64,000 nucleotides of DNA from contig NZ_JAILWF010000007.1 of assembly GCF_025699065.1 (NCBI RefSeq), positions 1 to 64,000 on the forward strand, written 5' to 3'. The notes below the pieces were generated by a model. It saw nothing but the letters and a program-made list of their open reading frames with translations. It ran no database searches and was not told where the DNA came from. Below, one piece after another: positions 39,160 to 49,100 of the stretch. Position 1 is the first letter of the stretch. The number at the start of each line of letters is the position of its first letter. Source of the DNA: Nitrosarchaeum sp. GTDB lineage: Archaea > Thermoproteota > Nitrososphaeria > Nitrososphaerales > Nitrosopumilaceae. The translations under genes and the position numbers were made by a program.

Positions 39160-39399
39160 TTATTGTTGTCCTTCTATACCCATTAAAGTTAGTGTTGATC
39201 TAATTTTTGCAATTTTTCTTATTTTCCAAGTTATTGTTTCACGTAACGTTTCTACCTGTTTTGATTCCACCCTTGTCAGAATATCATATGCACCAAATAT
39301 TCCATGAACTTCTGTAACTCCTTCAATAGTTTTTAATTCAGATATTACAGATTCTTCAGAACCTAGATCACAGTTAATCAACACATACCCTATAGCCAT
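39160..39399 (-). CDS. Stand-alone Lrp/AsnC ligand-binding (RAM) domain protein
   Basis: A 79-residue single RAM domain (GYVLINCDLGSEESVISELK, VHGIFGAYDILTRVES, STLTLMGIEGQQ). It is a clear paralogue of the protein at 6440-6679, alike along the whole length, and lies 10 bases upstream of the double-domain gene. The two genes probably form one transcript. Confidence 0.85.
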   Translation of the reverse strand: MAIGYVLINCDLGSEESVISELKTIEGVTEVHGIFGAYDILTRVESKQVETLRETITWKIRKIAKIRSTLTLMGIEGQQ

Positions 39400-39565
39400 T
39401 TAATTACACATCTCCATTTCTATATTTTTAATATCATTAGAAATTATATAAGAATAATCTGAATTTATTTAAATATTGATAGATTAAAAATTAAAAAATG
39501 AATATGTGTATACATATTATAAAAATCTCAACAAATTATTAGTAATTGAATATAAAATATTAAAG

Positions 39566-40522
39566 TTAAACATATGCCTCATTCATAATTTTTTCAAGTT
39601 CAATTAGATTTTTCGTTCTAGAAATTTTTGGTCGTAATTTTGAACCACTATTCATTCCCTTAGTAAACCTCATGGCCTGACTTTTGATGTTTGAAAATTT
39701 TATGTTGTATTGAGTTGTAAGGTGAAGGTAATCAAAAAATGCATCAAGTTTATCTTTGAATGTATATTTTTTATAAGTTCCAGTTGTCAAATAATCATTG
39801 ATTTGTTCAAACAAAAAGGGATTACCCATTGCACCTCTACCAATCATAATATAATCACAACCAGTTTGATCTATCATTGTTTTAGCATCTTCAGGAGTTG
39901 TAATATCACCATTACCAACTATAGGAATATTTGATATTTCTTTTAGTTCTTTAATCATTTGCCAATCAGCATTACCAGAATATCCCTGAGTTACAGTTCT
40001 AGGATGAAGTGTTATCATTTGTATGCCTTCATCTTCAGCAATTTCTGAAATATCTTTAAAGAGATATCTACTTGCTTCAGTAACACCTAAACGTATTTTC
40101 AAAGTTACTGGTTTTTTAACAGCATTAACCAGAGTGTTAAAAATTTGTTGGGTAAGATTAATTTCTTGTAATAGAGCTCCACCTGCCATTTGTTGTGTAA
40201 TATGTGGTGCAGGACAGCCCATATTGTAATCAATGATATCAAAAAAAGGTTCAACAATCTTTGCAGCTTTTTCTAATGCTAAAAGATCAGAACCAAATAA
40301 TTGAACAGCTAAAGGTCTTTCCTGTTCAGAGTATTCTAAAAATTCCTGAATGGTTTTTTTATTTTCTTGTAGTTGTTTTTCTTTAGCAATAATACTGTGA
40401 ATACTAGTAAATTCAGTTACCACTAGTCCTGCACCCATTCTTTTACATTGTAATCTTAATGCGGCGTCACTAACACCGGCCATCGGTGCTAAAAAGGCTC
40501 TACTTGAAAAAGTCGGAAGCAT
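39566..40522 (-). CDS. dus: tRNA-dihydrouridine synthase
   Basis: An FMN-dependent enzyme that reduces uridine to dihydrouridine in the tRNA D-loop. The 318 residues include the N-terminal APMAGVSDAALRLQC, the active-site Cys in MGCPAPHITQQMAGGALLQE, KIRLGVTEA, HPRTVTQGYSG and the FMN phosphate loop IGRGAMGNPFLFEQI. The size and motifs match archaeal Dus. Monocistronic. Confidence 0.94.
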   Translation of the reverse strand: MLPTFSSRAFLAPMAGVSDAALRLQCKRMGAGLVVTEFTSIHSIIAKEKQLQENKKTIQEFLEYSEQERPLAVQLFGSDLLALEKAAKIVEPFFDIIDYNMGCPAPHITQQMAGGALLQEINLTQQIFNTLVNAVKKPVTLKIRLGVTEASRYLFKDISEIAEDEGIQMITLHPRTVTQGYSGNADWQMIKELKEISNIPIVGNGDITTPEDAKTMIDQTGCDYIMIGRGAMGNPFLFEQINDYLTTGTYKKYTFKDKLDAFFDYLHLTTQYNIKFSNIKSQAMRFTKGMNSGSKLRPKISRTKNLIELEKIMNEAYV

Positions 40523-40592
40523 TATGATAGTTTTGAATTTTAGATATATTTATCATATTAATAGATTTTTTCAAATTACAAAAATCAAAAAA

Positions 40593-42737
40593 CTATTGCT
40601 CTGGGCAACCGTCAACTATTCCAACATAATCTTCTGATTTTAGGGGGCATTGATCAATATCGTTGATAATTCCATCAAGATCATCATCATGAACAAATCT
40701 TTGTTGTTCAGGAGCAGTATCAGGGCAACCGTCCCAATCTCTATATTTATTCCAAGTTTCAGGTGCCGTTGGGCATGAATCAACATCATCAGGATATCCG
40801 TCAGAATCAGAGTCAGGTCGTGTTGGTGCAGATGAATCTGCTCCTCTCACATCAGGACAACCGTCCCAATCAAGATATCCATTAAAGTTTTCTTTTTCAT
40901 CAAGACATGAATCCCATCTGTCATCAATTCCATCGCCATCAGCGTCTGGGAATTGATAAGATGTAGTAGCGTCAGAAGTTACATCAGGGCAACCGTCATC
41001 ATCTTGGAAATTATTGTAAGTTTCTGGGTTTGATGGACATGAATCTAAATAATCCGGAATTCCATCCCGATCAATATCAAGAGTTGAGGTAGATTTATCG
41101 GGGCAACCGTCATCATCTTGGAATCCATTAACTGTTTCTGGTTGAGTTGGACACAAATCTAAATTATCTATAATTCCATCACCGTCAGTATCTGCAGTCA
41201 TTTTACCACTAGCAGGCAACAAATCAGGGCAACCGTCATCATCTTGGAATCCATTATAATTTTCTCGAGAATATGGACATAAATCATTGTCACCAAAAAT
41301 ACCATCATAATCAGAATCTCCAACTGCTTTTAAATCAAGACTATCAGGGCAACCGTCATCATCTCTGAATTTGTTAAAATTTTCACGTTCTTGTGGACAT
41401 TGATCAATAGAATCTGGAATTGTATCATAATCAGAATCAATCAAACTTCCGGAACGTGCTGTCACTGTGTCAGGACAACCATCCCAATCCAAAAATCCAT
41501 TAAATGTTTCAGGTTCACTTATACATGAATCCCATCTGTCATCAATTCCATCGCCATCAGCGTCTGGGAATTGATAAGATGTAGTAGCGTCAGAAATTAC
41601 ATCAGGGCAGCCGTCATCATCTTGGAAATTATTGAAAGTTTCCCTAGTGTATGGACATAAATCATTGTCACCAAAAATACCATCATAATCAGAATCAAGT
41701 GAGGATGTAAATTTATCAGGGCAACCGTCATTATCTTGGAATCCATTAACTGTTTCTGGTTGAGTTGGACACAAATCTAAATTATCTATAATTCCATCAC
41801 CGTCAGTATCTGCAGTGAATTTTTCATTAAAAATACTATCAGGGCAACCATCAGTGTCTTTGAATTTGTTGTATGTTTCTTGAACATATGGGCATAAATC
41901 ATTGTCACCAAAAATACCATCACCGTCAGCATCACCCGCTATTTTATAATCAACTACATCAGGGCAGCCGTCATTATCTTGGAATTTGTTAAAATTTTCA
42001 CGTTCTTGTGGACATTGATCAATAGAATCTGGAATTGTATCATAATCAGAATCAATCAAACTTCCAGAATGAATAGCTGCAGTATCTGGACATCCATCCC
42101 AATCAAGATATCCGTTAAAGTTTTCTTTTTCATCAAGACATGAGTCCCATCTGTCATCAATTCCATCGCCATCAGCGTCTGGGAATTTGTAATCAGTTGT
42201 AGTACCAATTGCTACATCAGGACATCCGTCTTCATCTTGAAATCTATTGTAGGTTTCAGGAGCTGTTGGGCATGAATCTAAATGATCAGAAATACCATCT
42301 CTGTCAGTGTCTTTTGATGAAATAGTATCAGGACAACCGTCTTTATCATCAACACCATTGAATGTTTCAGGTTGAGTTTTACATGAATCTAGATCGTCAG
42401 AAATACCATCACCGTCAGTATCTACAATTGTCTTATCTGTTGATGGTGATAAATCAGGGCAACCGTCTTCATCTTGGAATTTGTTGTAAGTTTCTCTAAC
42501 GGTAGGACATGTATCAATATGATCAGGAATTCCATCAAAATCAACATCATACCATGGGACAAATGTGGATGGGCAGCCATCAATTGTACCAGTATAATCT
42601 TCTTTCAAATTTGGACATAGATCAAGATTATTTGGCACACCATCGTTGTCATTGTCTTCAACAGCAAACACATTTGTTTGGAAAATACCAATGGAGGCAA
42701 TCAAGAATAAAAATCCAAGAACGTGATATTGTTTCAT
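40593..42737 (-). CDS. Secreted Asp-rich TSP3-repeat protein 1
   Basis: An exported protein of 714 residues from the ATG at 42737, chosen because the signal peptide (MKQYHVLGFLFLIASIGIFQ ... VFA) begins there. The mature part is 17 DGCP-type repeat ends, each following the DxDxDG-x-x-D-x-x-D-x-C pattern of thrombospondin type 3 calcium-binding repeats. It ends VDGCPEQ with no C-terminal anchor. Strongly acidic; predicted to bind calcium at the cell surface. The last of three tandem paralogues, probably transcribed right to left. Confidence 0.9.
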   Translation of the reverse strand: MKQYHVLGFLFLIASIGIFQTNVFAVEDNDNDGVPNNLDLCPNLKEDYTGTIDGCPSTFVPWYDVDFDGIPDHIDTCPTVRETYNKFQDEDGCPDLSPSTDKTIVDTDGDGISDDLDSCKTQPETFNGVDDKDGCPDTISSKDTDRDGISDHLDSCPTAPETYNRFQDEDGCPDVAIGTTTDYKFPDADGDGIDDRWDSCLDEKENFNGYLDWDGCPDTAAIHSGSLIDSDYDTIPDSIDQCPQERENFNKFQDNDGCPDVVDYKIAGDADGDGIFGDNDLCPYVQETYNKFKDTDGCPDSIFNEKFTADTDGDGIIDNLDLCPTQPETVNGFQDNDGCPDKFTSSLDSDYDGIFGDNDLCPYTRETFNNFQDDDGCPDVISDATTSYQFPDADGDGIDDRWDSCISEPETFNGFLDWDGCPDTVTARSGSLIDSDYDTIPDSIDQCPQERENFNKFRDDDGCPDSLDLKAVGDSDYDGIFGDNDLCPYSRENYNGFQDDDGCPDLLPASGKMTADTDGDGIIDNLDLCPTQPETVNGFQDDDGCPDKSTSTLDIDRDGIPDYLDSCPSNPETYNNFQDDDGCPDVTSDATTSYQFPDADGDGIDDRWDSCLDEKENFNGYLDWDGCPDVRGADSSAPTRPDSDSDGYPDDVDSCPTAPETWNKYRDWDGCPDTAPEQQRFVHDDDLDGIINDIDQCPLKSEDYVGIVDGCPEQ

Positions 42738-42822
42738 TATCTTTGACTTCGATATTATCGAGTATTTATTAAATCTCACGTTAAAAAGATCCTATAAAAA
42801 ACATCTAAACAACAAATGAAGC

Positions 42823-44964
42823 CTATTGTTCTGGACAGCCATCAATTATTCCAATATAATCTTCAGATTTTAGAGGACATAGATCTTCATCGTTGATAAT
42901 TCCATCAAGATCATCATCATGAACAAATCTTTGTTGTTCTGGAGCAGTATCTGGACAGCCATCAGAGTCATTATATTTATTCCATGTTTCAGGTGCAGTT
43001 GGACATGAATCTACTGAATCAGGATAACCATCACCATCGGAATCAGCTCTATTTGATATAGTAGATTCAGCTCCTGGAACATCGGGACATCCATCCCAAT
43101 CAAGATATCCATTAAAGTTTTCTTTTTCATCAAGACATGAGTCCCATCTGTCATCAATTCCATCGCCATCAGCGTCTGGGAATTTGTAATCAGTTGTAGT
43201 ACCAATTGCTACATCAGGACATCCATCTTCATCTTGGAATCTATTGTAGGTTTCTGGGTTTGATGGACATGCATCTATTGTATTTGGAATACCATCACCA
43301 TCGGTATCAAGAGTAGATGTAAATTTATCAGGACAACCGTCCTTGTCTTGATAATTATTGATGGTTTCAGGTTGAGTTGGACATAAATCTAAACGATCTA
43401 CGATTCCATCACCATCGGTATCTGCAGTTGATTTATCATCTGCAATATAGTCTGGACACCCATCAGAATCCAAATATCTATTGTATGTTTCTTTAATGAG
43501 TGGACATTGATCAATATCATCTGGAATACCATCTTTGTCTGAGTCACCTCCAGAGATTAGATCTATACCATCAGGACAACCATCCTCATCTTGGAATCCA
43601 TTATATCTTTCTGCAATTTTTGGACAATCATCTACAGCATCTGGAATACCATCATAATCATAATCAGCTAATTTACCAGCAGTTGTACCTGGAACATCTG
43701 GACATCCATCCCAATCAAGATATCCGTTAAAGTTTTCTTTTTCATCAAGACATGAATCCCATCTGTCATCAATTCCATCGCCATCAGCGTCTGGGAATTT
43801 GTAATCAGTTGTAGTACCAATTGCTACATCAGGACATCCATCTTCATCTTGGAATTTATTGTAAGTTTCTTGGATAAGTGGACATTGATCAATATCATCT
43901 GGAATACCATCTTTGTCAGTGTCATTATTCAAAAGTGATTTATCGGGGCAGCCATCTTTATCTAAGAATCCGTTGAATGTTTCAGGTTGAGTTGGACATA
44001 AATCTAAACGATCTACGATTCCATCACCATCGGTATCTGCAGTTGATTTATCATCTGCAATATTATCAGGACAGCCATCATCATCTTGGAATTTATTGTA
44101 AGTTTCTGGATTAAATGGACATAAATCATTGTGATCAAAAATTCCATCACCATCAACATCACTTATTATTTTATAATCAACGACGTCTGGACAACCGTCA
44201 GTGTCTTGGAATTTGTTAAAATTTTCACGTTCTTTAGGACACTGATCAATAGAATCTGGAATACCATCATAATCATAATCAGCTAATTTACCAGCAGTTG
44301 TACCTGGAACATCTGGACATCCATCCCAATCAAGATATCCGTTAAAGTTTTCTTTTTCATCAAGACATGAATCCCATCTGTCATCAATTCCATCGCCATC
44401 AGCGTCTGGGAATTTGTAATCAGTTGTAGTACCAATTGCTATATCAGGACATCCATCTTCATCTTGGAATTTGTTGTAAGTTTCTTGGATAAGTGGACAT
44501 GAATCTAGACTATCAGAAATACCATCTCTGTCAGTGTCTTTTGATGAAATAGTATCAGGACAACCGTCTTTATCATCAACACCATTGAATGTTTCAGGTT
44601 GAGTTGGACATTTATCAATATTATCTATAATACCATCACCGTCAGTATCTGCAACTATCTTATCTGTTAATGGGGATAAATCAGGGCAACCGTCTTCATC
44701 TTGGAATTTGTTGTAGATTTCTCTAACAGTAGGACATGTATCAATATGATCTGGAATTCCATCATAATCAGCATCATACCATGGAACAAAGGTAGATGGA
44801 CAACCGTCTATTGCACCAGTATAATCTTCTTGGAGGTTAGGACATTGATCAACATTATTTGCAACACCATCATTATCATTGTCTTCAACAGCAAATACAC
44901 TACTTTGGAATATACCAACAGAGGCAATCAAAAGTAAAAATCCAAGTATTTGGTATTGTTTCAT
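42823..44964 (-). CDS. Secreted Asp-rich TSP3-repeat protein 2
   Basis: A 713-residue exported protein from ATG 44964 (MKQYQILGFLLLIASVGIFQ signal). It has 17 DGCP-type ends with the DxDxDGxxDxxDxC pattern. A longer module, from TTDYKFPDADGDGIDDRWDS through LDEKENFNGYLDWDGCPD, occurs three times here and again in the neighbouring paralogue with almost no change. It shares the same start and end with its neighbour downstream, suggesting a recent duplication. Predicted extracellular calcium-binding protein. Confidence 0.9.
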   Translation of the reverse strand: MKQYQILGFLLLIASVGIFQSSVFAVEDNDNDGVANNVDQCPNLQEDYTGAIDGCPSTFVPWYDADYDGIPDHIDTCPTVREIYNKFQDEDGCPDLSPLTDKIVADTDGDGIIDNIDKCPTQPETFNGVDDKDGCPDTISSKDTDRDGISDSLDSCPLIQETYNKFQDEDGCPDIAIGTTTDYKFPDADGDGIDDRWDSCLDEKENFNGYLDWDGCPDVPGTTAGKLADYDYDGIPDSIDQCPKERENFNKFQDTDGCPDVVDYKIISDVDGDGIFDHNDLCPFNPETYNKFQDDDGCPDNIADDKSTADTDGDGIVDRLDLCPTQPETFNGFLDKDGCPDKSLLNNDTDKDGIPDDIDQCPLIQETYNKFQDEDGCPDVAIGTTTDYKFPDADGDGIDDRWDSCLDEKENFNGYLDWDGCPDVPGTTAGKLADYDYDGIPDAVDDCPKIAERYNGFQDEDGCPDGIDLISGGDSDKDGIPDDIDQCPLIKETYNRYLDSDGCPDYIADDKSTADTDGDGIVDRLDLCPTQPETINNYQDKDGCPDKFTSTLDTDGDGIPNTIDACPSNPETYNRFQDEDGCPDVAIGTTTDYKFPDADGDGIDDRWDSCLDEKENFNGYLDWDGCPDVPGAESTISNRADSDGDGYPDSVDSCPTAPETWNKYNDSDGCPDTAPEQQRFVHDDDLDGIINDEDLCPLKSEDYIGIIDGCPEQ

Positions 44965-44976
44965 TTTATAACACAC

Positions 44977-47409
44977 CTATTGTTCTGGACATCCATCAAT
45001 TGTACCTTTATAATCTTCAGGGATTGTAGGACATAAATCGTAATTATTTACGATGCCATCTAAGTCATCATCATGTTTGTAACGTGATTGTTCTGGAGAA
45101 GTATCAGGGCAACCGTCTTGATCTTGATATTTATTAAAAGTCTCTTTATCATTAGGACACATATCAACATCATCATTTATTCTATCACCATCTGTATCAA
45201 CAGTAGTTTTTCCTATTGGAACAGTATCAGGGCAACCGTCGTAATCAACATATTTGTTCCAAGTTTCCTTTTGTGTTGGACACATATCCATTATGTCAGG
45301 AACACCGTCATCATCTGCATCAGGTTGAGATATGTTAGTATCAGGGCAACCGTCTTCATCTTCAAATCCATTAAATGTTTCAGCAACCAAAGGACATTGA
45401 TCAAGTACATCACTTATTCCATCATTATCAGAATCTACTACAAATGATTCAACAATTTTGTCAGGACAGCCATCATCATCTTGGAATTTATTGTAAGTTT
45501 CTTTAGCAGTTGGACATGCATCTATTGCATCAGGTATTCCGTCCCTATCTGAATCAATCTTGGGAATATAGTTATCAGGGCAACCATCCAAATCTAAAAT
45601 TCCATTGAATGTTTCAGGTTGGTTTGGACAATTATCTATACGATCATGAATTCCATCACCATCTGAATCAGGTATGCCTTTATCATCTGCTACATAATCT
45701 GGACAGCCATCAGTGTCTTGGAATTTATTGTAAGTTTCTGGAACAAGTGGACAATTATCTTTTGAATCTACTATACCATCAAAGTCAGAATCGACATCAA
45801 TCAAATAAGACGGAAAGTCAGGACAGCCGTCAGTGTCCTCAAATCCATTATATCTTTCAGGTACAAGAGGACATGCATCAACAGAGTCTAAAATTCCATC
45901 AAAGTCAGCATCTAAATCTCCAGGGTTATCAGGACAGCCATCATTGTCAATGTATCGATTCCACGTTTCTGGTTCAGTTGGACATTTATCTAAGGAATCT
46001 CTAATTCCATCATTATCAGAATCCATTATAGAAATATCTGGGCATCCGTCAGTGTCTTGATAACCATTAACAACTTCAGGTTCTAATGGACATTTATCCA
46101 ATAAATCAGCAATTCCATCACCATCAAAATCGAAAGAAGATGAACTAGATATTTTGTCAGGACAGCCATCATCATCTTGGAATTTATTGTAAGTTTCTTT
46201 TTCTGTTGGACATGCATCTTCACTATCGATAATGCCATCGCCATCTCTATCAATTAATGATGCATTATCAGGACAGCCATCATCATCTCTAAATCCATTA
46301 AATGTTTCAGCACGAGTTGGACATAAATCTGCGTAATCTCTAATTCCATCGCCATCAGAATCTGGAGATGTTTTATCATCTGCAACATAATCAGGACAGC
46401 CGTCATCATCTTGGAATTTATTGTAAGTTTCTTTCACTGTTGGACATTGGTCTACACTGTTTGGAATTCCATCTTGGTCTGAATCAGCAGTAATGGAATA
46501 AACAGGAATGTCTGGACAACCGTCAGTGTCCTCAAATTTATTGTATCGTTCAGGTTCTAATGGACATGCATCATCTATATCCATAATACCATCACGATCA
46601 GAGTCATTTAGCTTTCCAGTGAATGAAGGAACTGAATCAGGACAACCATCATAGTCAGCATATTGATTGAACGTTTCTTTTTGGTTAGGACATGTATCAG
46701 ATTTATCAGGAATTCCATCGCCATCTGCATCACTAAATGTAGTATCTAAAACAATATCAGGACAACCATCTGTATCTCTATAACCGTTAAACGTTTCAGG
46801 TTCTGTTTGACAAAAATCAATTTTATCAATTATACCGTCATTATCAGTATCAACAAATGATGAGTCAGTAATAGTATCAGGACAACCATCAGTGTCTTGG
46901 AATTTATTGTAAGTCTCAGCACTTAGTGGACAAGAGTCTAGATGATCTGGAACACCATCTCTATCTCTATCTGAACCAGAACCAAAAGTATCAGGACAAC
47001 CATCAGTATCAAATATACCGTTAAATGTTTCAGGTTGAGTTGGACATAAATCTAGAACATCAATAAAACCATCACCATCAGAATCTGGAGGTCCTCCAGA
47101 AGCAGTTCCAGGAGCAGTATCAGGACAACCATCCTCATCTTGGAATTTATTGTAATTTTCTCTTAAACTTGGACATTGATCAATATTATCTTGAATTCCA
47201 TCAAAGTCCTCATCATACCATGGAACAAAATTAGATGGACAACCATCAATTATTCCAACATAATCTTCTTGGAGGTTAGGACAACTATCTGTCTCATCTG
47301 TAACTCCATCACGATCTAAGTCATCAGTAGCAGCAAATACAGGACTTGTAGAAATGCCAATTATTATGGCTAAAAATAAAAATATGAATCCCATACGTAT
47401 TTTTTTCAA
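44977..47409 (-). CDS. Secreted Asp-rich TSP3-repeat protein 3
   Basis: The longest of the trio, 810 residues, with a signal peptide (MKKIRMGFIFLFLAIIIGIS ... VFA) different from the other two. It has 20 DGCP-type repeat ends, less alike among themselves than those of its neighbours, so it is likely the older copy. It begins DDLDRDGVTDETDSCPNLQE and ends IDGCPEQ. The next paralogue starts 13 bases downstream, so cotranscription is likely. Calcium-binding, surface or extracellular by inference. Confidence 0.9.
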   Translation of the reverse strand: MKKIRMGFIFLFLAIIIGISTSPVFAATDDLDRDGVTDETDSCPNLQEDYVGIIDGCPSNFVPWYDEDFDGIQDNIDQCPSLRENYNKFQDEDGCPDTAPGTASGGPPDSDGDGFIDVLDLCPTQPETFNGIFDTDGCPDTFGSGSDRDRDGVPDHLDSCPLSAETYNKFQDTDGCPDTITDSSFVDTDNDGIIDKIDFCQTEPETFNGYRDTDGCPDIVLDTTFSDADGDGIPDKSDTCPNQKETFNQYADYDGCPDSVPSFTGKLNDSDRDGIMDIDDACPLEPERYNKFEDTDGCPDIPVYSITADSDQDGIPNSVDQCPTVKETYNKFQDDDGCPDYVADDKTSPDSDGDGIRDYADLCPTRAETFNGFRDDDGCPDNASLIDRDGDGIIDSEDACPTEKETYNKFQDDDGCPDKISSSSSFDFDGDGIADLLDKCPLEPEVVNGYQDTDGCPDISIMDSDNDGIRDSLDKCPTEPETWNRYIDNDGCPDNPGDLDADFDGILDSVDACPLVPERYNGFEDTDGCPDFPSYLIDVDSDFDGIVDSKDNCPLVPETYNKFQDTDGCPDYVADDKGIPDSDGDGIHDRIDNCPNQPETFNGILDLDGCPDNYIPKIDSDRDGIPDAIDACPTAKETYNKFQDDDGCPDKIVESFVVDSDNDGISDVLDQCPLVAETFNGFEDEDGCPDTNISQPDADDDGVPDIMDMCPTQKETWNKYVDYDGCPDTVPIGKTTVDTDGDRINDDVDMCPNDKETFNKYQDQDGCPDTSPEQSRYKHDDDLDGIVNNYDLCPTIPEDYKGTIDGCPEQ

Positions 47410-47548
47410 AGCTTAAATTTACGTCAAAGATCCAGTTATTAAACTTCACTCTGAAATCGGCTAAAAATGGGAAAAGTTTTGAGAGTTATTTTTAAGAAAA
47501 AACAAGGATCACGATCAATTTAAGTAAAGCAAAACAGATTTTTTGCAT

Positions 47549-48574
47549 ATGAGTTGTTCTGGAGAAATAGTTGATGAAGAGAAACTAATTCAGATCAAAC
47601 CTGGAATCTCACAACAATTAAAAAAAGCAAAATATGGTGTTGCAGATCATTCCACAGTAGAGCTTTGTCATTGGACAAAAAAATCATTCAAACATGAAGG
47701 AAGTTGCTACAAGCATAAGTTTTATGGAATTTCAACTCATCAATGTATGGAATTTTCTCCTGCTGGAATGCATTGTGAAAATCGTTGTGTATATTGTTGG
47801 AGGCCAATGGAATTTTACGATTCATTAAAAATGGAACCAGAAAAAGTTTCTGAGCCAAAAGAGATACTAATTAAGTTGATGGAGGAGCGAAAAAAATTGA
47901 TAATGGGGTATTACGGAGATTCGAGAAATGATAAACAAAGATTAGATGAATCGTTATTACCAAGTCATTATGCTATTTCACTTTCCGGTGAACCAACAAT
48001 GTATCCAAAGCTTCCAGAATTAATAAAATATCTAAAGTCATTAGATGCAACAAAATCAATTTTTCTTGTAACAAATGGACAAGAACCAGACATGATTCAA
48101 AGATTACAAGATGAAGATGCATTGCCAACACAATTGTATTTATCTACAAATGCAGCAGATTATGATTCATTTTTGAAAATTAACAGACCGAAATACGATG
48201 ACTCTTGGCAAAGATGGAATAGAACATTAGAGATGTTAAAACACCTTGATACAAGGACTGTACTTCGAATTACGCTCATAAGAGATTACAATGACCAAAA
48301 AGAGATGATTCCGGCTTTTGCTTCAATGTTAAAACAAGCTAGTCCACATTTTATTGAAATAAAGTCTTACATGCATATTGGTCGTTCAACTAACAGATTA
48401 GAACATTCAAACATGTTAGAAATGGAAGAAGTGAGAAGATTTAGTGAGGAAGTAGCAAAACAGAGTGAAATATTTTCAGTAATGGATGAGAGTCTTGTTT
48501 CAAGAATTGTAATATTACAAAACAATCAAAGATCCATTAATCGTTGGATTTCAGCTTATTCAAGTACCAATTAG
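47549..48574 (+). CDS. taw1: tRNA 4-demethylwyosine synthase (TYW1)
   Basis: A radical SAM enzyme that condenses N1-methylguanosine with pyruvate at position 37 of tRNA-Phe, the second step of wybutosine synthesis. The radical cluster motif is CENRCVYCW (near residue 78) and the second Fe-S cluster cysteines are upstream (ELCHWTKKSFKHEGSCYKHK). The family motif FYGISTHQCMEFSPAGMHC precedes the CxxxCxxC. I use ATG 47549; a TTG two codons earlier is possible. The 3' end overlaps the XTPase gene by 38 bases on the other strand. Confidence 0.95.
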   Translation: MSCSGEIVDEEKLIQIKPGISQQLKKAKYGVADHSTVELCHWTKKSFKHEGSCYKHKFYGISTHQCMEFSPAGMHCENRCVYCWRPMEFYDSLKMEPEKVSEPKEILIKLMEERKKLIMGYYGDSRNDKQRLDESLLPSHYAISLSGEPTMYPKLPELIKYLKSLDATKSIFLVTNGQEPDMIQRLQDEDALPTQLYLSTNAADYDSFLKINRPKYDDSWQRWNRTLEMLKHLDTRTVLRITLIRDYNDQKEMIPAFASMLKQASPHFIEIKSYMHIGRSTNRLEHSNMLEMEEVRRFSEEVAKQSEIFSVMDESLVSRIVILQNNQRSINRWISAYSSTN

Positions 48575-49100
48575 AAAATTTTTTTAGTGCTTTGTATCGA
48601 TGGGATAAATCATTTTTAGTTGTTAACTGTGCAAATGTTTGATTAAAATTTTTAGGAATAAAAATTGGATCATAACCCCATCCTGTTCCATTTTGTGATT
48701 TAGAAATAATTCCATCAATTTTTGCTTCAAATGATCTACAATGTTTATTATCATGATAAGAAATAATTGAGATAAATTTGGCTTTTCTATTTTTTTTTAA
48801 GAGTTGTAAAATCCCTTTGTTACCAATTGTTTTGAAAACATATGAAGAATAAGGTCCAGGAAATCCATCTAGTGAATCTATGAAAAGTCCATCATCTTCT
48901 ATTATTATCGGTTTTTTACATTTTTGAAATGCTTGTATTGCTTTTTTAGATGCAATTTCTTTGAGAGAAGAAGATTGAATTTCTTCAAGATCATATTTAA
49001 AAAATTTAAGATTAATATCAAATGACTCTAAAATTTTTTTTGCTTCTTGATATTTGTGATGGTTTGATGATACAAAGAAAAGATCAGACGACTGTCGCAT
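48537..49100 (-). CDS. XTP/dITP pyrophosphatase (HAM1 type)
   Basis: Hydrolyses non-canonical purine triphosphates (XTP, ITP, dITP) and so keeps them out of DNA and RNA. The 187 residues from ATG 49100 begin FFVSSNHHKYQEAKKIL, and the substrate loop is IIIEDDGLFIDSLDGFPGPY; GTGWGYDPIFIPKNFNQTF is the C-terminal signature. A longer frame exists but the family starts here. It overlaps the end of bud32 by 17 bases, so the two are coupled. Confidence 0.92.
   Translation of the reverse strand: MRQSSDLFFVSSNHHKYQEAKKILESFDINLKFFKYDLEEIQSSSLKEIASKKAIQAFQKCKKPIIIEDDGLFIDSLDGFPGPYSSYVFKTIGNKGILQLLKKNRKAKFISIISYHDNKHCRSFEAKIDGIISKSQNGTGWGYDPIFIPKNFNQTFAQLTTKNDLSHRYKALKKFSNWYLNKLKSND

Noticed and set aside
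40593..47409. Many plus-strand open frames and a possible CRISPR-like pattern in the repeat genes
   Set aside because: The opposite-strand frames are side effects of the Asp-rich codon pattern. The minus strand has signal peptides, continuous TSP3 repeats and proper ends.
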